Assembly: GCA_017307865.1 (NCBI GenBank)
Contig: JAFKGE010000023.1
Coordinates: forward strand, 50,533 to 114,532
Length of the DNA stretch: 64,000 nucleotides
DNA from: Burkholderiales bacterium
GTDB taxonomy: Bacteria > Pseudomonadota > Gammaproteobacteria > Burkholderiales > Burkholderiaceae_C
Direction of reading: 5' to 3'
The notes under the pieces were generated by a model. That model saw nothing but the letters and a program-made list of their open reading frames with translations. It was not told the DNA's origin and did not search any database. Position numbers and translations under genes: made by a program. Positions 15,800-24,562 of this stretch are shown here, in pieces (the stretch's first letter is position 1; every line of letters begins with the position of its first letter).

Positions 15800-16981
15800 A
15801 TGTCCACCTCCGACACCCTGCAGGCGATGCACGCCTACGCCGATGAATTCGTCGCCCTGCGGCACGACATTCACCAGCACCCCGAGCTTTCCTTCAAGGA
15901 GCAGCGCACCAGCGATCTGGTGGCCGAGCGCCTGCAGTCCTGGGGCTACCAGGTCGAGCGCGGCCTGGGCGGCACCGGGCTGGTCGGGCAGCTCAAGCGC
16001 GGCAGCGGTCAGCGCCGGCTGGGCCTGCGCGCCGACATGGACGCGCTGCCCATCGTCGAGCAGACCGGCCTGGCCTACGCCAGCCGCCACCAGGGCGTGA
16101 TGCACGCCTGCGGCCACGACGGTCACACCAGCATGCTGCTGTGCGCGGCCAAGGCGCTGGCCGAGTCGGGCCGGTTTTCGGGCACGCTCAACCTGATCTT
16201 TCAGCCGGCCGAAGAGTACGGCACCGCCGACAGCGGCGCCGTGCGCATGATGAACGACGGCCTGTTCACCAAGTACCCGTGCGACGCCATCTTCGGCATC
16301 CACAACATGCCGGGCTGGCCGCAGGGGCACCTGATCTTTCACACCGGCGCCATGATGGCCTCGTCCGACAAGGTCGTCATCACCATCACCGGCCGCGGCG
16401 GCCACGGCGCCATGCCGCACAAGGCCGTCGATCCGGTGGTGGCCGCCGCCAGCCTGGTGATGGCGCTGCAGACCGTGGTGGCGCGCAACGTCGACCCGAT
16501 GGGCATGGGCGTGGTCACCGTGGGCGTGCTGCAGGCCGGCCGCGCCAACAACGTGATCCCCGAGACGGCGCATCTGGAGCTGAGCGTGCGCTCGCTCGAT
16601 CCGAAGGTGCGCAACCTGCTGCAGGAGCGCATCACCGAACTGGTGCACGCGCAGGCCAAGAGCTTCGGCTGCACCGCCCAGATCGACTATCAGCGCGGCT
16701 ACGCAGTGCTGATCAACACCGAGAAAGAAACCGAGTTCGCGCGCCAGGTCGGCCTCGAACTGCTGGGCGCCAGCCAGGTGGTGCCGCAGGGCGCGGCGCT
16801 GGGCGGCAGCGAGGACTTCGCCTTCATGCTCGAACACTGCCCCGGCAGCTATCTGCTGATCGGCAACGGCGACGGCGCGGGCGACTGCATGGTGCACAAC
16901 CCGGGCTTCGACTTCAAGGACGGCAACGTGGTGATCGGCGCCGCCTACTGGAAGCTGCTGGCCGAGCGCTTTCTGGTCTGA
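15800..16981 (+). CDS. M20-family amidohydrolase (hippurate/N-acyl-amino-acid hydrolase type)
   Basis: A 393-residue metallohydrolase. Metal-site motifs are in order: ADMDALPI, HACGHDGHTSMLL, FQPAEEYG, IFGIHNMPG and, near the end, MVHNPGFDFKD. The lid domain contains GRGGHGAMPHKAVDPV. Such enzymes hydrolyse N-acyl or N-aroyl amino acids (hippurate, N-acetyl amino acids). The start at 15800 (MSTSDT) has GGAG about ten bases upstream; an earlier in-frame ATG at 15773 lacks one. It lies between the MHS transporter and an esterase gene. The exact substrate is unknown. Confidence 0.92.
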   Translation: MSTSDTLQAMHAYADEFVALRHDIHQHPELSFKEQRTSDLVAERLQSWGYQVERGLGGTGLVGQLKRGSGQRRLGLRADMDALPIVEQTGLAYASRHQGVMHACGHDGHTSMLLCAAKALAESGRFSGTLNLIFQPAEEYGTADSGAVRMMNDGLFTKYPCDAIFGIHNMPGWPQGHLIFHTGAMMASSDKVVITITGRGGHGAMPHKAVDPVVAAASLVMALQTVVARNVDPMGMGVVTVGVLQAGRANNVIPETAHLELSVRSLDPKVRNLLQERITELVHAQAKSFGCTAQIDYQRGYAVLINTEKETEFARQVGLELLGASQVVPQGAALGGSEDFAFMLEHCPGSYLLIGNGDGAGDCMVHNPGFDFKDGNVVIGAAYWKLLAERFLV

Positions 16982-17019
16982 TGGCCGGCGCGGCGGCGCT
17001 GCGGTTAAATTCGCCGGCG

Positions 17020-17973
17020 ATGAGCCCCGAAATCCAGGCCCGCCTGACCCCCGCCATGCGCCTGCTGCTGGATCGCATGGCGCGCGCCCCCTATCCGCCG
17101 CTGCGCACCCTGAGCGCGCCGGCCGCCAAGCAGGCCTACGAAAAATCCGCCGGCGTGCTGGAGGTGCCCAAGCCGCCGCTGGCGCGCGTGCAGGACCTGC
17201 GCATCCCCGCGCGCGACGGCACGCCCCTGCGCGCCCGCCTGCTGGCGCCTTCGACCGCGCCGGGGCTGCCGGTGCTGTTGTACCTGCACGGCGGCGGCTT
17301 CACCATCGGCAGCATCGACACGCACGACACGCTGTGCCGCATGCTGGCCCACCTCAGCGGCGCGGCCGTGCTGACGCTGGACTACCGCCTGGCGCCCGAG
17401 CACCGCTTTCCCGTCGCCGTCAACGACGCCTGGGACGCGCTGGCCTGGCTGGCGGGCGAGGGCGCACGCACGCTGGGCCTGGACGGCACGCGCCTGGCCA
17501 TTGGCGGCGACTCGGCCGGCGGCACCCTGGCCGCGGTCGGCGCCATCCATGCGCGCGACCTCGGCGTCCGGCTGGCGCTGCAGCTGCTGATCTACCCCGG
17601 CACCACCGCGCACCAGGACACGCCCTCGCACGCCACCTACGCCGACGGCCCCATGCTCGACCAGGCGCAGATCGACTGGTTCTTCGGGCTATACATCGAT
17701 GAGGCCCAGCGCGAGGACTGGCGCTTTGCCCCCCTGCAGGCCGACGACGTGGACGGCGTGGCGCCCGCCTGGTTCGCCCTGGCCGAATGCGACCCGCTGG
17801 TCGACGAAGGCGTGCTGTACGCCGACAAGCTGCGCCTGGCCGGCGTGCCGGTGGACCTCGAAATCTACCGCGGCATGGTGCACGGCTTTGCGCAGATGGG
17901 CCGTGCGCTGCCCGAGGCGCGGCGCTTTCACCACGACGCGGCACAGGCGCTGCGCGCGGCCTTCGGCCTGTGA
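17020..17973 (+). CDS. Alpha/beta hydrolase, hormone-sensitive-lipase-type esterase
   Basis: A 317-residue esterase of the HSL/bacterial family IV group. HGGGF (90-94) forms the oxyanion hole, the nucleophile is Ser165 in GGDSAGG, and Asp258 (AECDPL) and His288 (MVHGF) complete the triad. The sequence DYRLAPEHRFP is also diagnostic. MSPEIQARLTP is a common opening for this group, which favours 17020. An ATG at 16981 that overlaps the previous stop (TGATG) is the alternative. A TTAAAT box at 17005-17010 could be its own -10. Natural ester unknown. Confidence 0.9.
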   Translation: MSPEIQARLTPAMRLLLDRMARAPYPPLRTLSAPAAKQAYEKSAGVLEVPKPPLARVQDLRIPARDGTPLRARLLAPSTAPGLPVLLYLHGGGFTIGSIDTHDTLCRMLAHLSGAAVLTLDYRLAPEHRFPVAVNDAWDALAWLAGEGARTLGLDGTRLAIGGDSAGGTLAAVGAIHARDLGVRLALQLLIYPGTTAHQDTPSHATYADGPMLDQAQIDWFFGLYIDEAQREDWRFAPLQADDVDGVAPAWFALAECDPLVDEGVLYADKLRLAGVPVDLEIYRGMVHGFAQMGRALPEARRFHHDAAQALRAAFGL

Positions 17974-17978
17974 CCGGA

Positions 17979-18036
17979 TACTATATGTTTGATAGCTTCT
18001 CGCGCTTTCCCATCAAGCGCTAGCGCCTTGTTTGAC
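17979..18036 (+). repeat. Dispersed ~60-bp repeat, copy 4
   Basis: Fills the gap between the esterase and the thioesterase-GNAT gene. It reads CTATATGTTTGATAGCTTCT, CGCGCTTTCC, CATCAAGCGCTAGCGCC and TTGTTTGAC. The inverted pair GCGCTT/AAGCGC is well kept and could form a short hairpin. Confidence 0.8.
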
Positions 18037-18045
18037 TCACAAATC

Positions 18046-18927
18046 ATGGATCAGAACCCCTTGCCCCGCCGCGCCGACTTTCGCTTCTTCGAGCACCTGC
18101 GCGTGCGCTGGTCCGAGGTGGACATGCAGGCCATCGTCTTCAACGCGCACTACCTGACTTACTTCGACACCGCGGTCACCGGCTATTGGCGCGCGCTGGC
18201 GCTGCCCTACGCCCAGGCCATGGCCGCGCTGCAGGGCGATTTGTACCTGCGCAAGGCCGGCGTCGAGTTTCACGCCTCGGCGCGCATGCACGACAGCCTG
18301 GACATCGGCCTGCGCTGCGCGCGCGTGGGCACCTCGTCGATGAGCATGGCCGGCGCCATCTTCCGCGGCGAGCAGTTGCTCATCACCGGCGAGCTGGTCT
18401 ACGTTTTTGCCGACCCGGCCACCCAAACCGCGCGCCCGGTGCCGCCCGCGCTGCGCGCCCTGTTGCAGGGCTTCGACGCCGGCGAGCCGGTGACCGAGGT
18501 CGCCACCGGCGACTGGGCCACGCTGGGCGAGGCGGCGCGCGCCGTGCGCACCGCCGTGTTCGTCGAGGAGCAGGGCATCGCCCGCGAAGACGAATGGGAC
18601 GCCCTGGATGCCCAGGTGTTGCACGCCGTGGTGCGCAACCGCCTGGGCCAGCCCGTCGCCACCGGCCGGCTGCTGCCCGACGAGCCGGGCGTGGCGCGCA
18701 TCGGCCGCATGGCCGTGCTGCGCGAGGTGCGCGGCGCCGGTCTGGGCGAGCAGGTCATCGCCGCGCTGGAGCGGGCCGCGCGTGAGCGCGGCGACCGCGA
18801 GGCGCGCCTGAACGCCCAGCGCAGCGCCGAGGGCTTTTACCGCCGGCTGGGCTACGCGCCCTACGGCCAGCCCTTCGACGAGGTCGGCATCGCGCACATC
18901 GCCATGCGCAAGGCGCTGGGCGGCTGA
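18046..18927 (+). CDS. YbgC-like acyl-CoA thioesterase fused to a GNAT acetyltransferase
   Basis: 293 residues in two domains. Residues about 10-145 are a hot-dog thioesterase with RWSEVDMQAIVFNAHYLTYF, where Asp26 is the likely catalytic residue. Residues about 155-293 are a GNAT acetyltransferase of the ElaA kind, with VFVEEQGIAREDEWD, ARIGRMAVLREVRGAGLGEQ (acetyl-CoA loop) and AEGFYRRLGYAPYG. Both domains look intact. The role of the pairing is unknown. The start at 18046 lies 10 bp beyond a dispersed repeat. The frame is open further upstream, but that part is repeat-encoded. Confidence 0.88.
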   Translation: MDQNPLPRRADFRFFEHLRVRWSEVDMQAIVFNAHYLTYFDTAVTGYWRALALPYAQAMAALQGDLYLRKAGVEFHASARMHDSLDIGLRCARVGTSSMSMAGAIFRGEQLLITGELVYVFADPATQTARPVPPALRALLQGFDAGEPVTEVATGDWATLGEAARAVRTAVFVEEQGIAREDEWDALDAQVLHAVVRNRLGQPVATGRLLPDEPGVARIGRMAVLREVRGAGLGEQVIAALERAARERGDREARLNAQRSAEGFYRRLGYAPYGQPFDEVGIAHIAMRKALGG

Positions 18928-18930
18928 GTC

Positions 18931-19884
18931 TCAGACTTCGATCAGGGGGTAGGGCTGGCGCAGCCCCGTCAGGGGCGGCCCGTCGGCCGCGCCCACGCGC
19001 AGGCGCGCACCGGCCTCGGCCAGCGCGTGCGGCAGGCAGACGATGACCGCCGTGCCGCCCGCAGGCGCCGCGGCGGCCTGCGCGATCAGGCAGCAGGGCT
19101 GGGCGGGATCGTCCGCCGCGAACACGTCCTGCCCCGCCTGCGCCGCGCCATCGACCCAGCCGACGTAGGCGCGCCGCTTGATGGCGCCGCGAAACTGGCT
19201 GCGCGCGACGACTTCCTGGCCGGGATAGCAGCCCTTCTTGAAGCTGACACCATCGACGGATTCGTAGTTGAGCATTTGCGGCACGAAGGCTTCGGCCACC
19301 GGCGCCGTGAGAGTGGCCACGCCGCTGCGCACGGCGGCCCAGTCCCACAGCTCGATGGACAGGGCGGGGCCGGCCGGCGGCGGGCGGCCCGTCGGGCCGA
19401 TCCACAGCGCGCGGGCGGCGCCGTCGGCCGGCGGCAAGGGGGCCAGAAAATCAGCGTCATTTTGACCTTCGACGCTTGATGGACGGGCACCGGCAGCTAC
19501 TGTATCGATAGCGTCGCCGATCAGGCCGTACACCGCCAGCTCATCCGACGCGTCCGTCAGGCGCACCTTGGCGCGCAGCACGAACATCGACAGCTTTTTC
19601 AGCGTGGGCGCCAGCAGGTCGCGGCTGCACACCAGCCAGAATTCGCCCTCCGCGCGCCGGCAGACGACGAAGCTGGCCAGCATGCGGCCCTTGGCGTTGC
19701 AGTACGCCGCCAGGCGCGCCTGGCCGACGGCCATGGCTTCGACGTCCTGCGTCAGCTGGCCCTGCAAAAAGGCGGCGGCCTGCTCGCCCTGGGCGCGGAT
19801 CGCGCCCAGTTGGGGCAGGGCGGCGATGCCGGACAGGGCGGTGGCGGATTCGGACACAGGGGCGGGCATGCCGTCAATTATCAT
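18931..19884 (-). CDS. ygfZ: Folate-binding Fe/S cluster assembly/repair protein YgfZ
   Basis: About 317 residues, GcvT-like fold. The family signature [15 protein letters not shown], containing the essential Cys, is present. YgfZ binds tetrahydrofolate and supports assembly or repair of certain Fe-S enzymes. Possible starts are 19884 (MIIDGMPAP) and 19869 (MPAPVSES). Residues about 124-145 ([21 protein letters not shown] region) are encoded by a dispersed repeat and look like an extra loop. The stop lies 4 bp from the convergent GNAT-fusion gene, and mltG diverges from it. Confidence 0.9.
   Translation of the reverse strand: MIIDGMPAPVSESATALSGIAALPQLGAIRAQGEQAAAFLQGQLTQDVEAMAVGQARLAAYCNAKGRMLASFVVCRRAEGEFWLVCSRDLLAPTLKKLSMFVLRAKVRLTDASDELAVYGLIGDAIDTVAAGARPSSVEGQNDADFLAPLPPADGAARALWIGPTGRPPPAGPALSIELWDWAAVRSGVATLTAPVAEAFVPQMLNYESVDGVSFKKGCYPGQEVVARSQFRGAIKRRAYVGWVDGAAQAGQDVFAADDPAQPCCLIAQAAAAPAGGTAVIVCLPHALAEAGARLRVGAADGPPLTGLRQPYPLIEV
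19451..19513 (-). repeat. Dispersed ~60-bp repeat, copy 5, inside ygfZ
   Basis: On the minus strand it reads GCTATCGATACAGTAGCTGC, CGGTGCCCGTCCATCAAGCG and AAGGTCAAAATGACGCTGA. Orientation matches the gene, and the reading frame continues through without a stop. Confidence 0.7.
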
Positions 19885-19908
19885 GGTCGCCCCTGATTTT
19901 TTCCTGCC

Positions 19909-20916
19909 GTGTTGATTCGCTTCTTGCGCCGCCTTCTGCTGTTGCTGCTCTTTGCCGCCGTGCTCGTGGCCGGCGCGCTGGGCTGGTGGGTGACGCAGCC
20001 GCTGGCGCTGAGCGGCGACACCATCGAGGTGCGCGTGCCGGCCGGCGCCTCGCTGCGCACCGCCGCGCGCCAGGCGGTCAAGGCCGGGGTGCGCGCGCCG
20101 GCCGAGCTGCTGTACGCCTACTTCCGCTGGAAGGTGGAGCAACAGCAAACCATCAAGCCGGGCGACTACGAGCTCACGCGCGGCATGACCGCCGGCGAGT
20201 TGCTGGACAAGCTGGTGCGCGGCGACCGCGTCATGCTGCCGGTGACCCTGGTCGAAGGCTGGACCTTCAAGCAGGTGCGCCAGGCGCTGGCGCAGGCCGA
20301 GTACCTGACGCACGACACGGCGGCGATGACGCCGGCCCAGATCATGAGCGCGCTGGGCCGCCCCGGCGTGGCGCCCGAGGGGCGCTTTTTTCCCGACACC
20401 TATCTGTACGCCAAGAACTCGGGCGAGCTGGCCGTGCTGCGCGAGGCGCTGCAGCTGATGGACAAGCGCCTGGCGGCGGCCTGGGACGCGCGCGCGCCGG
20501 GCCTGCCGCTCAAGTCGCCCGACGAGGCGCTGATCCTGGCCAGCCTGGTCGAGAAGGAAACCGGCCAGGCGGCCGACCGCGCCGAGATCGCCGGCGTCTT
20601 CATCAACCGCCTGAAGCGGGGCATGCGCCTGCAGACCGACCCCAGCGTGATCTACGGCCTGGGCGAGGCCTTCGACGGCAATCTGCGCCGGCGCGACCTC
20701 AGCACCGACACGCCCTTCAACACCTACACCCGCGCCGGCCTGCCGCCGACGCCGATCGCCATGCCGGGCAAGGCCTCGCTGATGGCCGCCGTGCAGCCGG
20801 CCGACACCCAGTCGCTGTACTTCGTGGCGCGCGGCGACGGCTCCAGCCACTTCAGCCCCACGCTGGACGAGCACAATCGGGCGGTCAACAAATATCAGCG
20901 CGGAGGGGGCAACTGA
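19909..20916 (+). CDS. mltG: Endolytic peptidoglycan transglycosylase MltG
   Basis: A 335-residue inner-membrane protein that cuts nascent glycan strands and helps end their growth. It has one N-terminal membrane helix (residues about 6-26) and a LysM-like region. The YceG catalytic domain follows, with [34 protein letters not shown] (catalytic Glu), [11 protein letters not shown] and [17 protein letters not shown]. The start is GTG at 19909, although TTG at 19912 is possible. It overlaps the next gene by one base (TGATG) in an mltG-tmk-holB-pilZ-tatD operon. Confidence 0.95.
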   Translation: MLIRFLRRLLLLLLFAAVLVAGALGWWVTQPLALSGDTIEVRVPAGASLRTAARQAVKAGVRAPAELLYAYFRWKVEQQQTIKPGDYELTRGMTAGELLDKLVRGDRVMLPVTLVEGWTFKQVRQALAQAEYLTHDTAAMTPAQIMSALGRPGVAPEGRFFPDTYLYAKNSGELAVLREALQLMDKRLAAAWDARAPGLPLKSPDEALILASLVEKETGQAADRAEIAGVFINRLKRGMRLQTDPSVIYGLGEAFDGNLRRRDLSTDTPFNTYTRAGLPPTPIAMPGKASLMAAVQPADTQSLYFVARGDGSSHFSPTLDEHNRAVNKYQRGGGN

Positions 20917-21572
20917 TGGCGGGCGCGGGCCTGTTCTTGACTTTCGAGGGCATCGATGGCGCCGGCAAGTCCAGCCACATCGAGCCCCTGGCCCAGGCCT
21001 TTCGCGCCGCTGGCCGCGCCGTGGTGCTGACGCGCGAGCCCGGCGGCACGCCGCTGGCCGAGAAGATCCGCCAGCTGGCCCTGCACGACGCCATGGACGC
21101 CCTGACCGAGGCGCTGCTGATGTTCGCCGCCCGGCGCGACCACCTGGGCCAGGTCATCGTGCCGGCGCTGGCGCGTGGCGAGGTGGTGCTGTGCGACCGC
21201 TTCACCGACGCCACCTTCGCCTACCAGGGCGGCGGGCGCGGCTTCGACTGGGATTCACTCCTGATTTTGGAGCGGCTTGCGCAGACCCTGAGCGGGCCAG
21301 AGGCTGATTTGATTCAAAAACCCCGGCTGCAGCCCGACCTGACCCTGTGGTTCGACCTGCCACCGGCCGTGGCCGCCCGGCGCCTGGCCGCGGCGCGCGC
21401 GCCCGACCGTTTCGAGGCCCAGCCCCGCGCCTTCTTCGAGGCCGTGCGCGCCGGCTACGCCCGCCGGGCGCACGATGACGCGGCGCGCTTTGCCCGCATC
21501 GATGCCGACCAGCCCCCGGCCGCCGTCCGCCAGGCCGTGCGGGCCGCCGTGCAGGCCCGGGGGTGGTTGTGA
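20916..21572 (+). CDS. tmk: Thymidylate kinase
   Basis: 218 residues. It phosphorylates dTMP to dTDP. The P-loop is [10 protein letters not shown] (11-20), followed by [14 protein letters not shown], the DR(F/Y) motif in [18 protein letters not shown], and [15 protein letters not shown]. Residues about 114-135 ([20 protein letters not shown]) are encoded by a dispersed repeat and lengthen the loop before [11 protein letters not shown] relative to ordinary thymidylate kinases. The start overlaps mltG (TGATG) and the stop overlaps holB (GTGA). Confidence 0.96.
   Translation: MAGAGLFLTFEGIDGAGKSSHIEPLAQAFRAAGRAVVLTREPGGTPLAEKIRQLALHDAMDALTEALLMFAARRDHLGQVIVPALARGEVVLCDRFTDATFAYQGGGRGFDWDSLLILERLAQTLSGPEADLIQKPRLQPDLTLWFDLPPAVAARRLAAARAPDRFEAQPRAFFEAVRAGYARRAHDDAARFARIDADQPPAAVRQAVRAAVQARGWL
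21256..21319 (+). repeat. Dispersed ~60-bp repeat, copy 6, inside tmk
   Basis: Reads TTTTGGAGCGGCTTGCGCAG, then GCGGGCCAGAGGCTGATTTG, then ATTCAAAA. The 3' half matches copy 1 (6062-6120) almost base for base. The reading frame is kept. Confidence 0.75.
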
Positions 21573-22654
21573 GCGCGGCCATGGCCCCCTGGATCGCGCG
21601 CCAGCTGCAAGCCCTGCTGGCCCAGCGCGGCCACGCCTGGCTGCTGCAGGGGCCCTCGGGCTTGGGCCAGTTCGACTTGGCCTTGAGTCTTGTTCGCACG
21701 TGGTTGTGTGATGCCCCCACGCTCCCCGCTGCGCGTGGTTCGCTGCCCCCCGAGGGGGCGCTCGCCGCCTTGGGGCGGCCCGGCGGCGGCTCGGATGCCC
21801 CCACGCCCCTGGGCGCCTGCGGTGCGTGCCCCAGCTGCCACGGCATCGACGTGCACACCCACCCCGACCTGGTGGTGCTGATGCCCGAGACCGAAATGCT
21901 GGCGCGCGGCTGGCCGCTGCCGGAAAAGGCGCAGGCCGAGATCGACGACAAGAAGCGCAAGCCGAGCAAGGACATCCGCGTCGACGCCATGCGCGAGGCC
22001 ATCGACTTCGCCCAGCGCACCAGCGGGCGCGGGCGCGGCAAGGCGCTGCTGGTCTACCCGGCCGAGCGCATGAACGCGGTCACCGCCAACGCCCTGCTCA
22101 AGACGCTGGAAGAGCCGCCGGGCGATGCGCGCTTCGTGCTGGCCAGCGATGCCGCGCACCTGCTGCTGCCCACCATCCGCAGCCGCTGCCAGGCCCACAC
22201 CCTGGCCTGGCCGGCCGAGCCCGAGGCGCTGGCCTGGCTGGCGGAGCAGGGCGTGGCCGCCGCCTTGGCCCCCGGCCTGCTGCGCGCCGCCGGCGGGCGC
22301 CCGGCCGCCGCGCTGGCGCTGGCGGGCGAGGCCGACGGCGCCCGCGCCTGGGCCGAGCTGCCGCGCGCGCTCGGCCGCGGCGACGTCGCCGCCCTGGCCG
22401 GCGTGCCCGTGCCCGAGGCCGTGGCGCGCCTGCAAAAGCTGTGCCACGACCTGCTGGCGCGGCAGGTGGGCGCGCCGCCGCGCTTTTTCGACGCCGCCGA
22501 CCTGCCCGCGCGCGCGCTGTCGCAGGCGGCGCTCACGCGCTGGTGGAAGCAGCTGGCCGAGTCCGCGCGCAGCGCCGAGCATCCGCTAAACCCCGGTTTG
22601 GTGACGGAATTCCTGGTCAACGCCGCCCGCCAGGCCCTAAACTCCAAGCTCTGA
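21569..22654 (+). CDS. holB: DNA polymerase III subunit delta'
   Basis: A 361-residue clamp-loader subunit. It has the degenerate P-loop [11 protein letters not shown], a zinc-type Cys cluster (GACGACPSC and an upstream Cys), the sensor region [20 protein letters not shown], and TIRSRCQ. The start is GTG at 21569, which overlaps the tmk stop. Residues about 47-79 ([20 protein letters not shown] onwards) are encoded by a GC-rich dispersed repeat that sits between WLC and the Cys cluster, splitting the zinc-binding region. The C-terminal collar domain is intact. It is followed by pilZ. Confidence 0.93.
   Translation: MSAAMAPWIARQLQALLAQRGHAWLLQGPSGLGQFDLALSLVRTWLCDAPTLPAARGSLPPEGALAALGRPGGGSDAPTPLGACGACPSCHGIDVHTHPDLVVLMPETEMLARGWPLPEKAQAEIDDKKRKPSKDIRVDAMREAIDFAQRTSGRGRGKALLVYPAERMNAVTANALLKTLEEPPGDARFVLASDAAHLLLPTIRSRCQAHTLAWPAEPEALAWLAEQGVAAALAPGLLRAAGGRPAAALALAGEADGARAWAELPRALGRGDVAALAGVPVPEAVARLQKLCHDLLARQVGAPPRFFDAADLPARALSQAALTRWWKQLAESARSAEHPLNPGLVTEFLVNAARQALNSKL
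21709..21805 (+). repeat. GC-rich dispersed repeat (second family) inside holB
   Basis: Blocks in order: GCCCCCACGCTCCCCGCTGC, GCGTGGTTCGCT, GCCCCCCGAGGGGGC, CGCCTTGGGGCGGCCCGGCG. A further partial block, GCCCCCACGCCCC, follows at about 21800. It matches the grpE-dnaK and livG copies. It is read in frame as part of HolB. Confidence 0.8.
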
Positions 22655-22676
22655 AGGCTCTTTGCCCCGGCACGCC

Positions 22677-23057
22677 ATGTCCCTATCCTCGTCCACGCAA
22701 AGCGCCGCCCTGCAGGCGGCCCGGCCCAGTGTCATCCAGCTGGCCATCAAGGAAAAGGCGGCTCTGTACGCGGCCTACATCCCCGCTTTCAGCGAGGGCG
22801 GCATCTTCGTGCCCAGCGCGCGCGAGCACCGCCTGGGCGACGAGATCTACGTGCTGCTGAGCCTGCTGGACGACCCGCAGCGCTACCCGGTATCGGGCAA
22901 GGTGGCCTGGATCACGCCCACGCGCGCCGCGGGCCATCGCACCCAGGGCGTGGGCATCCGCTTTCCCAAGGACGAGAAGTCCGAGCAGCTCAAGGCCAAG
23001 ATCGAGCAGCTGCTGGGCTCCTCGCTCGGCTCCGACCGCACCACGCAGACGTTCTGA
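22677..23057 (+). CDS. pilZ: Type IV pilus assembly PilZ-domain protein
   Basis: 126 residues, a single PilZ domain. LAIKEKAALYAAYIPAFSEG, GGIFVPSAREHRLGDEIYVLL, and the ending TPTRAAGHRTQGVGIRFP closely follow the founding type IV pilus PilZ of Pseudomonas. As in that protein, the N-terminal RxxxR motif for cyclic-di-GMP is not evident, so it probably acts through protein contacts (PilB, FimX) rather than by binding the nucleotide. It lies between holB and tatD, the usual place. The start at 22677 (MSLSSST) was chosen by similarity. Confidence 0.92.
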   Translation: MSLSSSTQSAALQAARPSVIQLAIKEKAALYAAYIPAFSEGGIFVPSAREHRLGDEIYVLLSLLDDPQRYPVSGKVAWITPTRAAGHRTQGVGIRFPKDEKSEQLKAKIEQLLGSSLGSDRTTQTF

Positions 23058-23084
23058 AGGCGGTGGCGGTACCATCCGGGCCGG

Positions 23085-23891
23085 ATGTTCACCGATTCCC
23101 ACTGTCACCTGACTTTTCCCGAGCTGGCGGCCGATCTGCCGGCCATTCGCTCGGCCATGGCCGCGGCCCAGGTCACGCGCGCGCTGTGCATCTCCACCAC
23201 CATGGAAGAGTTTCCGCAGGTGCAGGCGCTGGCGGCCGGCCATGACAACTTCTGGGCCACCGTGGGCGTGCACCCCGACAGCGAGGACGTGCACGAGCCC
23301 AGCGTGGCCGAACTGGTGGCGGCCACCGGCCAGCCCCGGGTGGTGGCCATCGGTGAGACCGGGCTGGACTACTACCAGATGGACGAGCGCAAGGGCGGCC
23401 GCGGCGTGGCCGACCTGGACTGGCAGCGCGCGCGCTTTCGCACCCACATCCGTGCCGCGCGCCAGGCGCGGGTACCGCTGGTCATCCACACCCGGGCGGC
23501 CTCGGCCGACACCCTGGCCATCCTCGACGAAGAGGGCGAGGACGGCGGCGCGGGCAGCGCCGGCGGGGTGTTCCACTGCTTCACCGAAAGCGCCGAGGTG
23601 GCGCGCGCCGCGCTGCAGCGGGGCTTCTACATTTCGTTTTCGGGCATCGTCACCTTCAAGAGCGCGCGCGATCTGCAGGCCGTGGCCGCCTGGGTGCCCG
23701 AAGACCGCCTGCTGATCGAGACCGACTCGCCCTACCTGGCGCCCGTGCCCTTTCGCGGCAAGACCAACACCCCCGCGCTGGTGCCCCACGTGGCCGCGCG
23801 CCTGGCCGAGCTGCGCGGCGTCAGCGTGCAGCGCATCGCCGAGGCCAGCAGCGCCAACTTCACGCGCCTGTTCTCGCGGGTGGCGGCATGA
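23085..23891 (+). CDS. tatD: TatD-family metal-dependent hydrolase (DNase)
   Basis: 268 residues, TIM-barrel metallohydrolase. Metal ligands are seen in order: HCHL (residues 6-9), GVHPDS, the Glu of GETGLDYYQ, HTR, HCFTES and ETDSPYLAPVP. TatD-type enzymes act as 3'-5' exonucleases in DNA repair and quality control. An acidic and glycine-rich insertion (EEGEDGGAGSAGG) interrupts the region before HCF. The stop overlaps the start of the ankyrin gene (ATGA). Confidence 0.94.
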   Translation: MFTDSHCHLTFPELAADLPAIRSAMAAAQVTRALCISTTMEEFPQVQALAAGHDNFWATVGVHPDSEDVHEPSVAELVAATGQPRVVAIGETGLDYYQMDERKGGRGVADLDWQRARFRTHIRAARQARVPLVIHTRAASADTLAILDEEGEDGGAGSAGGVFHCFTESAEVARAALQRGFYISFSGIVTFKSARDLQAVAAWVPEDRLLIETDSPYLAPVPFRGKTNTPALVPHVAARLAELRGVSVQRIAEASSANFTRLFSRVAA

Positions 23892-24562
23892 GGCGCGCCG
23901 CTTTCGTCCGGGCGCTGTTCGGCCTGCCGCTGGGCGCCGGCCTGCGGGCGCCCGCCTGGGCCTATGACACGGGCGACTTCGTCCGCGCCATCCTGCAGGA
24001 CAACGAAGGGGCCATGCGCCGCATCCTGGAGGACGGCTTCGACCCCAACACCAAGACCGAGAAGGGCGTGCCCGGCCTGTACCTGGCGCTGGAAGAAGAC
24101 TCGCTGAAGGTCGCGCGCCTGCTGGTGGCCGCGCGCCGCACCAAAGGCGAGCAGCGCAACACCAAGGACGAAAGCGTGCTGATGATGGCCGCCTACAAGG
24201 GCGACCTGGACATCGCGCGCGCGCTGATCGACAAGGACGCCGACGTCAACAAGCCCGGCTGGACGCCGCTGCACTACGCCGCCACCAAGGGCCACCTGAA
24301 GATGATGGACCTGCTGCTGGAGCACTACGCCTTCATCGACGCCCAGGCGCCCAACGGCAACACGCCGCTGATGATGGCCGCTTTCTACAGCACGCCCGAG
24401 GCGGTGAAACTGCTGATCCAGGCCGGTGCCGACGTCAACATGCGCAACAGCGGGGGCAAGACGGCGCTGGACCTGGCGCAGATGAGCAACCACCGCAATT
24501 CGGCCGACCTGATCATCGAGGCGCTGCGCCGCGCCCAGGGCGTGCCGCGCGGACAGTGGTGA
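23888..24562 (+). CDS. Exported ankyrin-repeat protein
   Basis: 224 residues. Residues 1-25 look like a signal peptide (VRALFGLPLGAGLRAPAWA). Then come about five ankyrin repeats, of which the clearest are GWTPLHYAATKGHLKMMDLL, GNTPLMMAAFYSTPEAVKLL and GKTALDLAQMSNH. Exported ankyrin proteins of this size are common in betaproteobacteria. The partner is unknown. It is translationally coupled to tatD (ATGA), so it is the last gene of the mltG operon. Confidence 0.88.
   Translation: MRRAAFVRALFGLPLGAGLRAPAWAYDTGDFVRAILQDNEGAMRRILEDGFDPNTKTEKGVPGLYLALEEDSLKVARLLVAARRTKGEQRNTKDESVLMMAAYKGDLDIARALIDKDADVNKPGWTPLHYAATKGHLKMMDLLLEHYAFIDAQAPNGNTPLMMAAFYSTPEAVKLLIQAGADVNMRNSGGKTALDLAQMSNHRNSADLIIEALRRAQGVPRGQW

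Noticed and set aside
13307..16897. A ~1200-codon minus-strand open frame opposite the hydratase-like, MFS and M20 genes
   Set aside because: Composition artefact. The plus-strand genes have catalytic motifs and proper starts.
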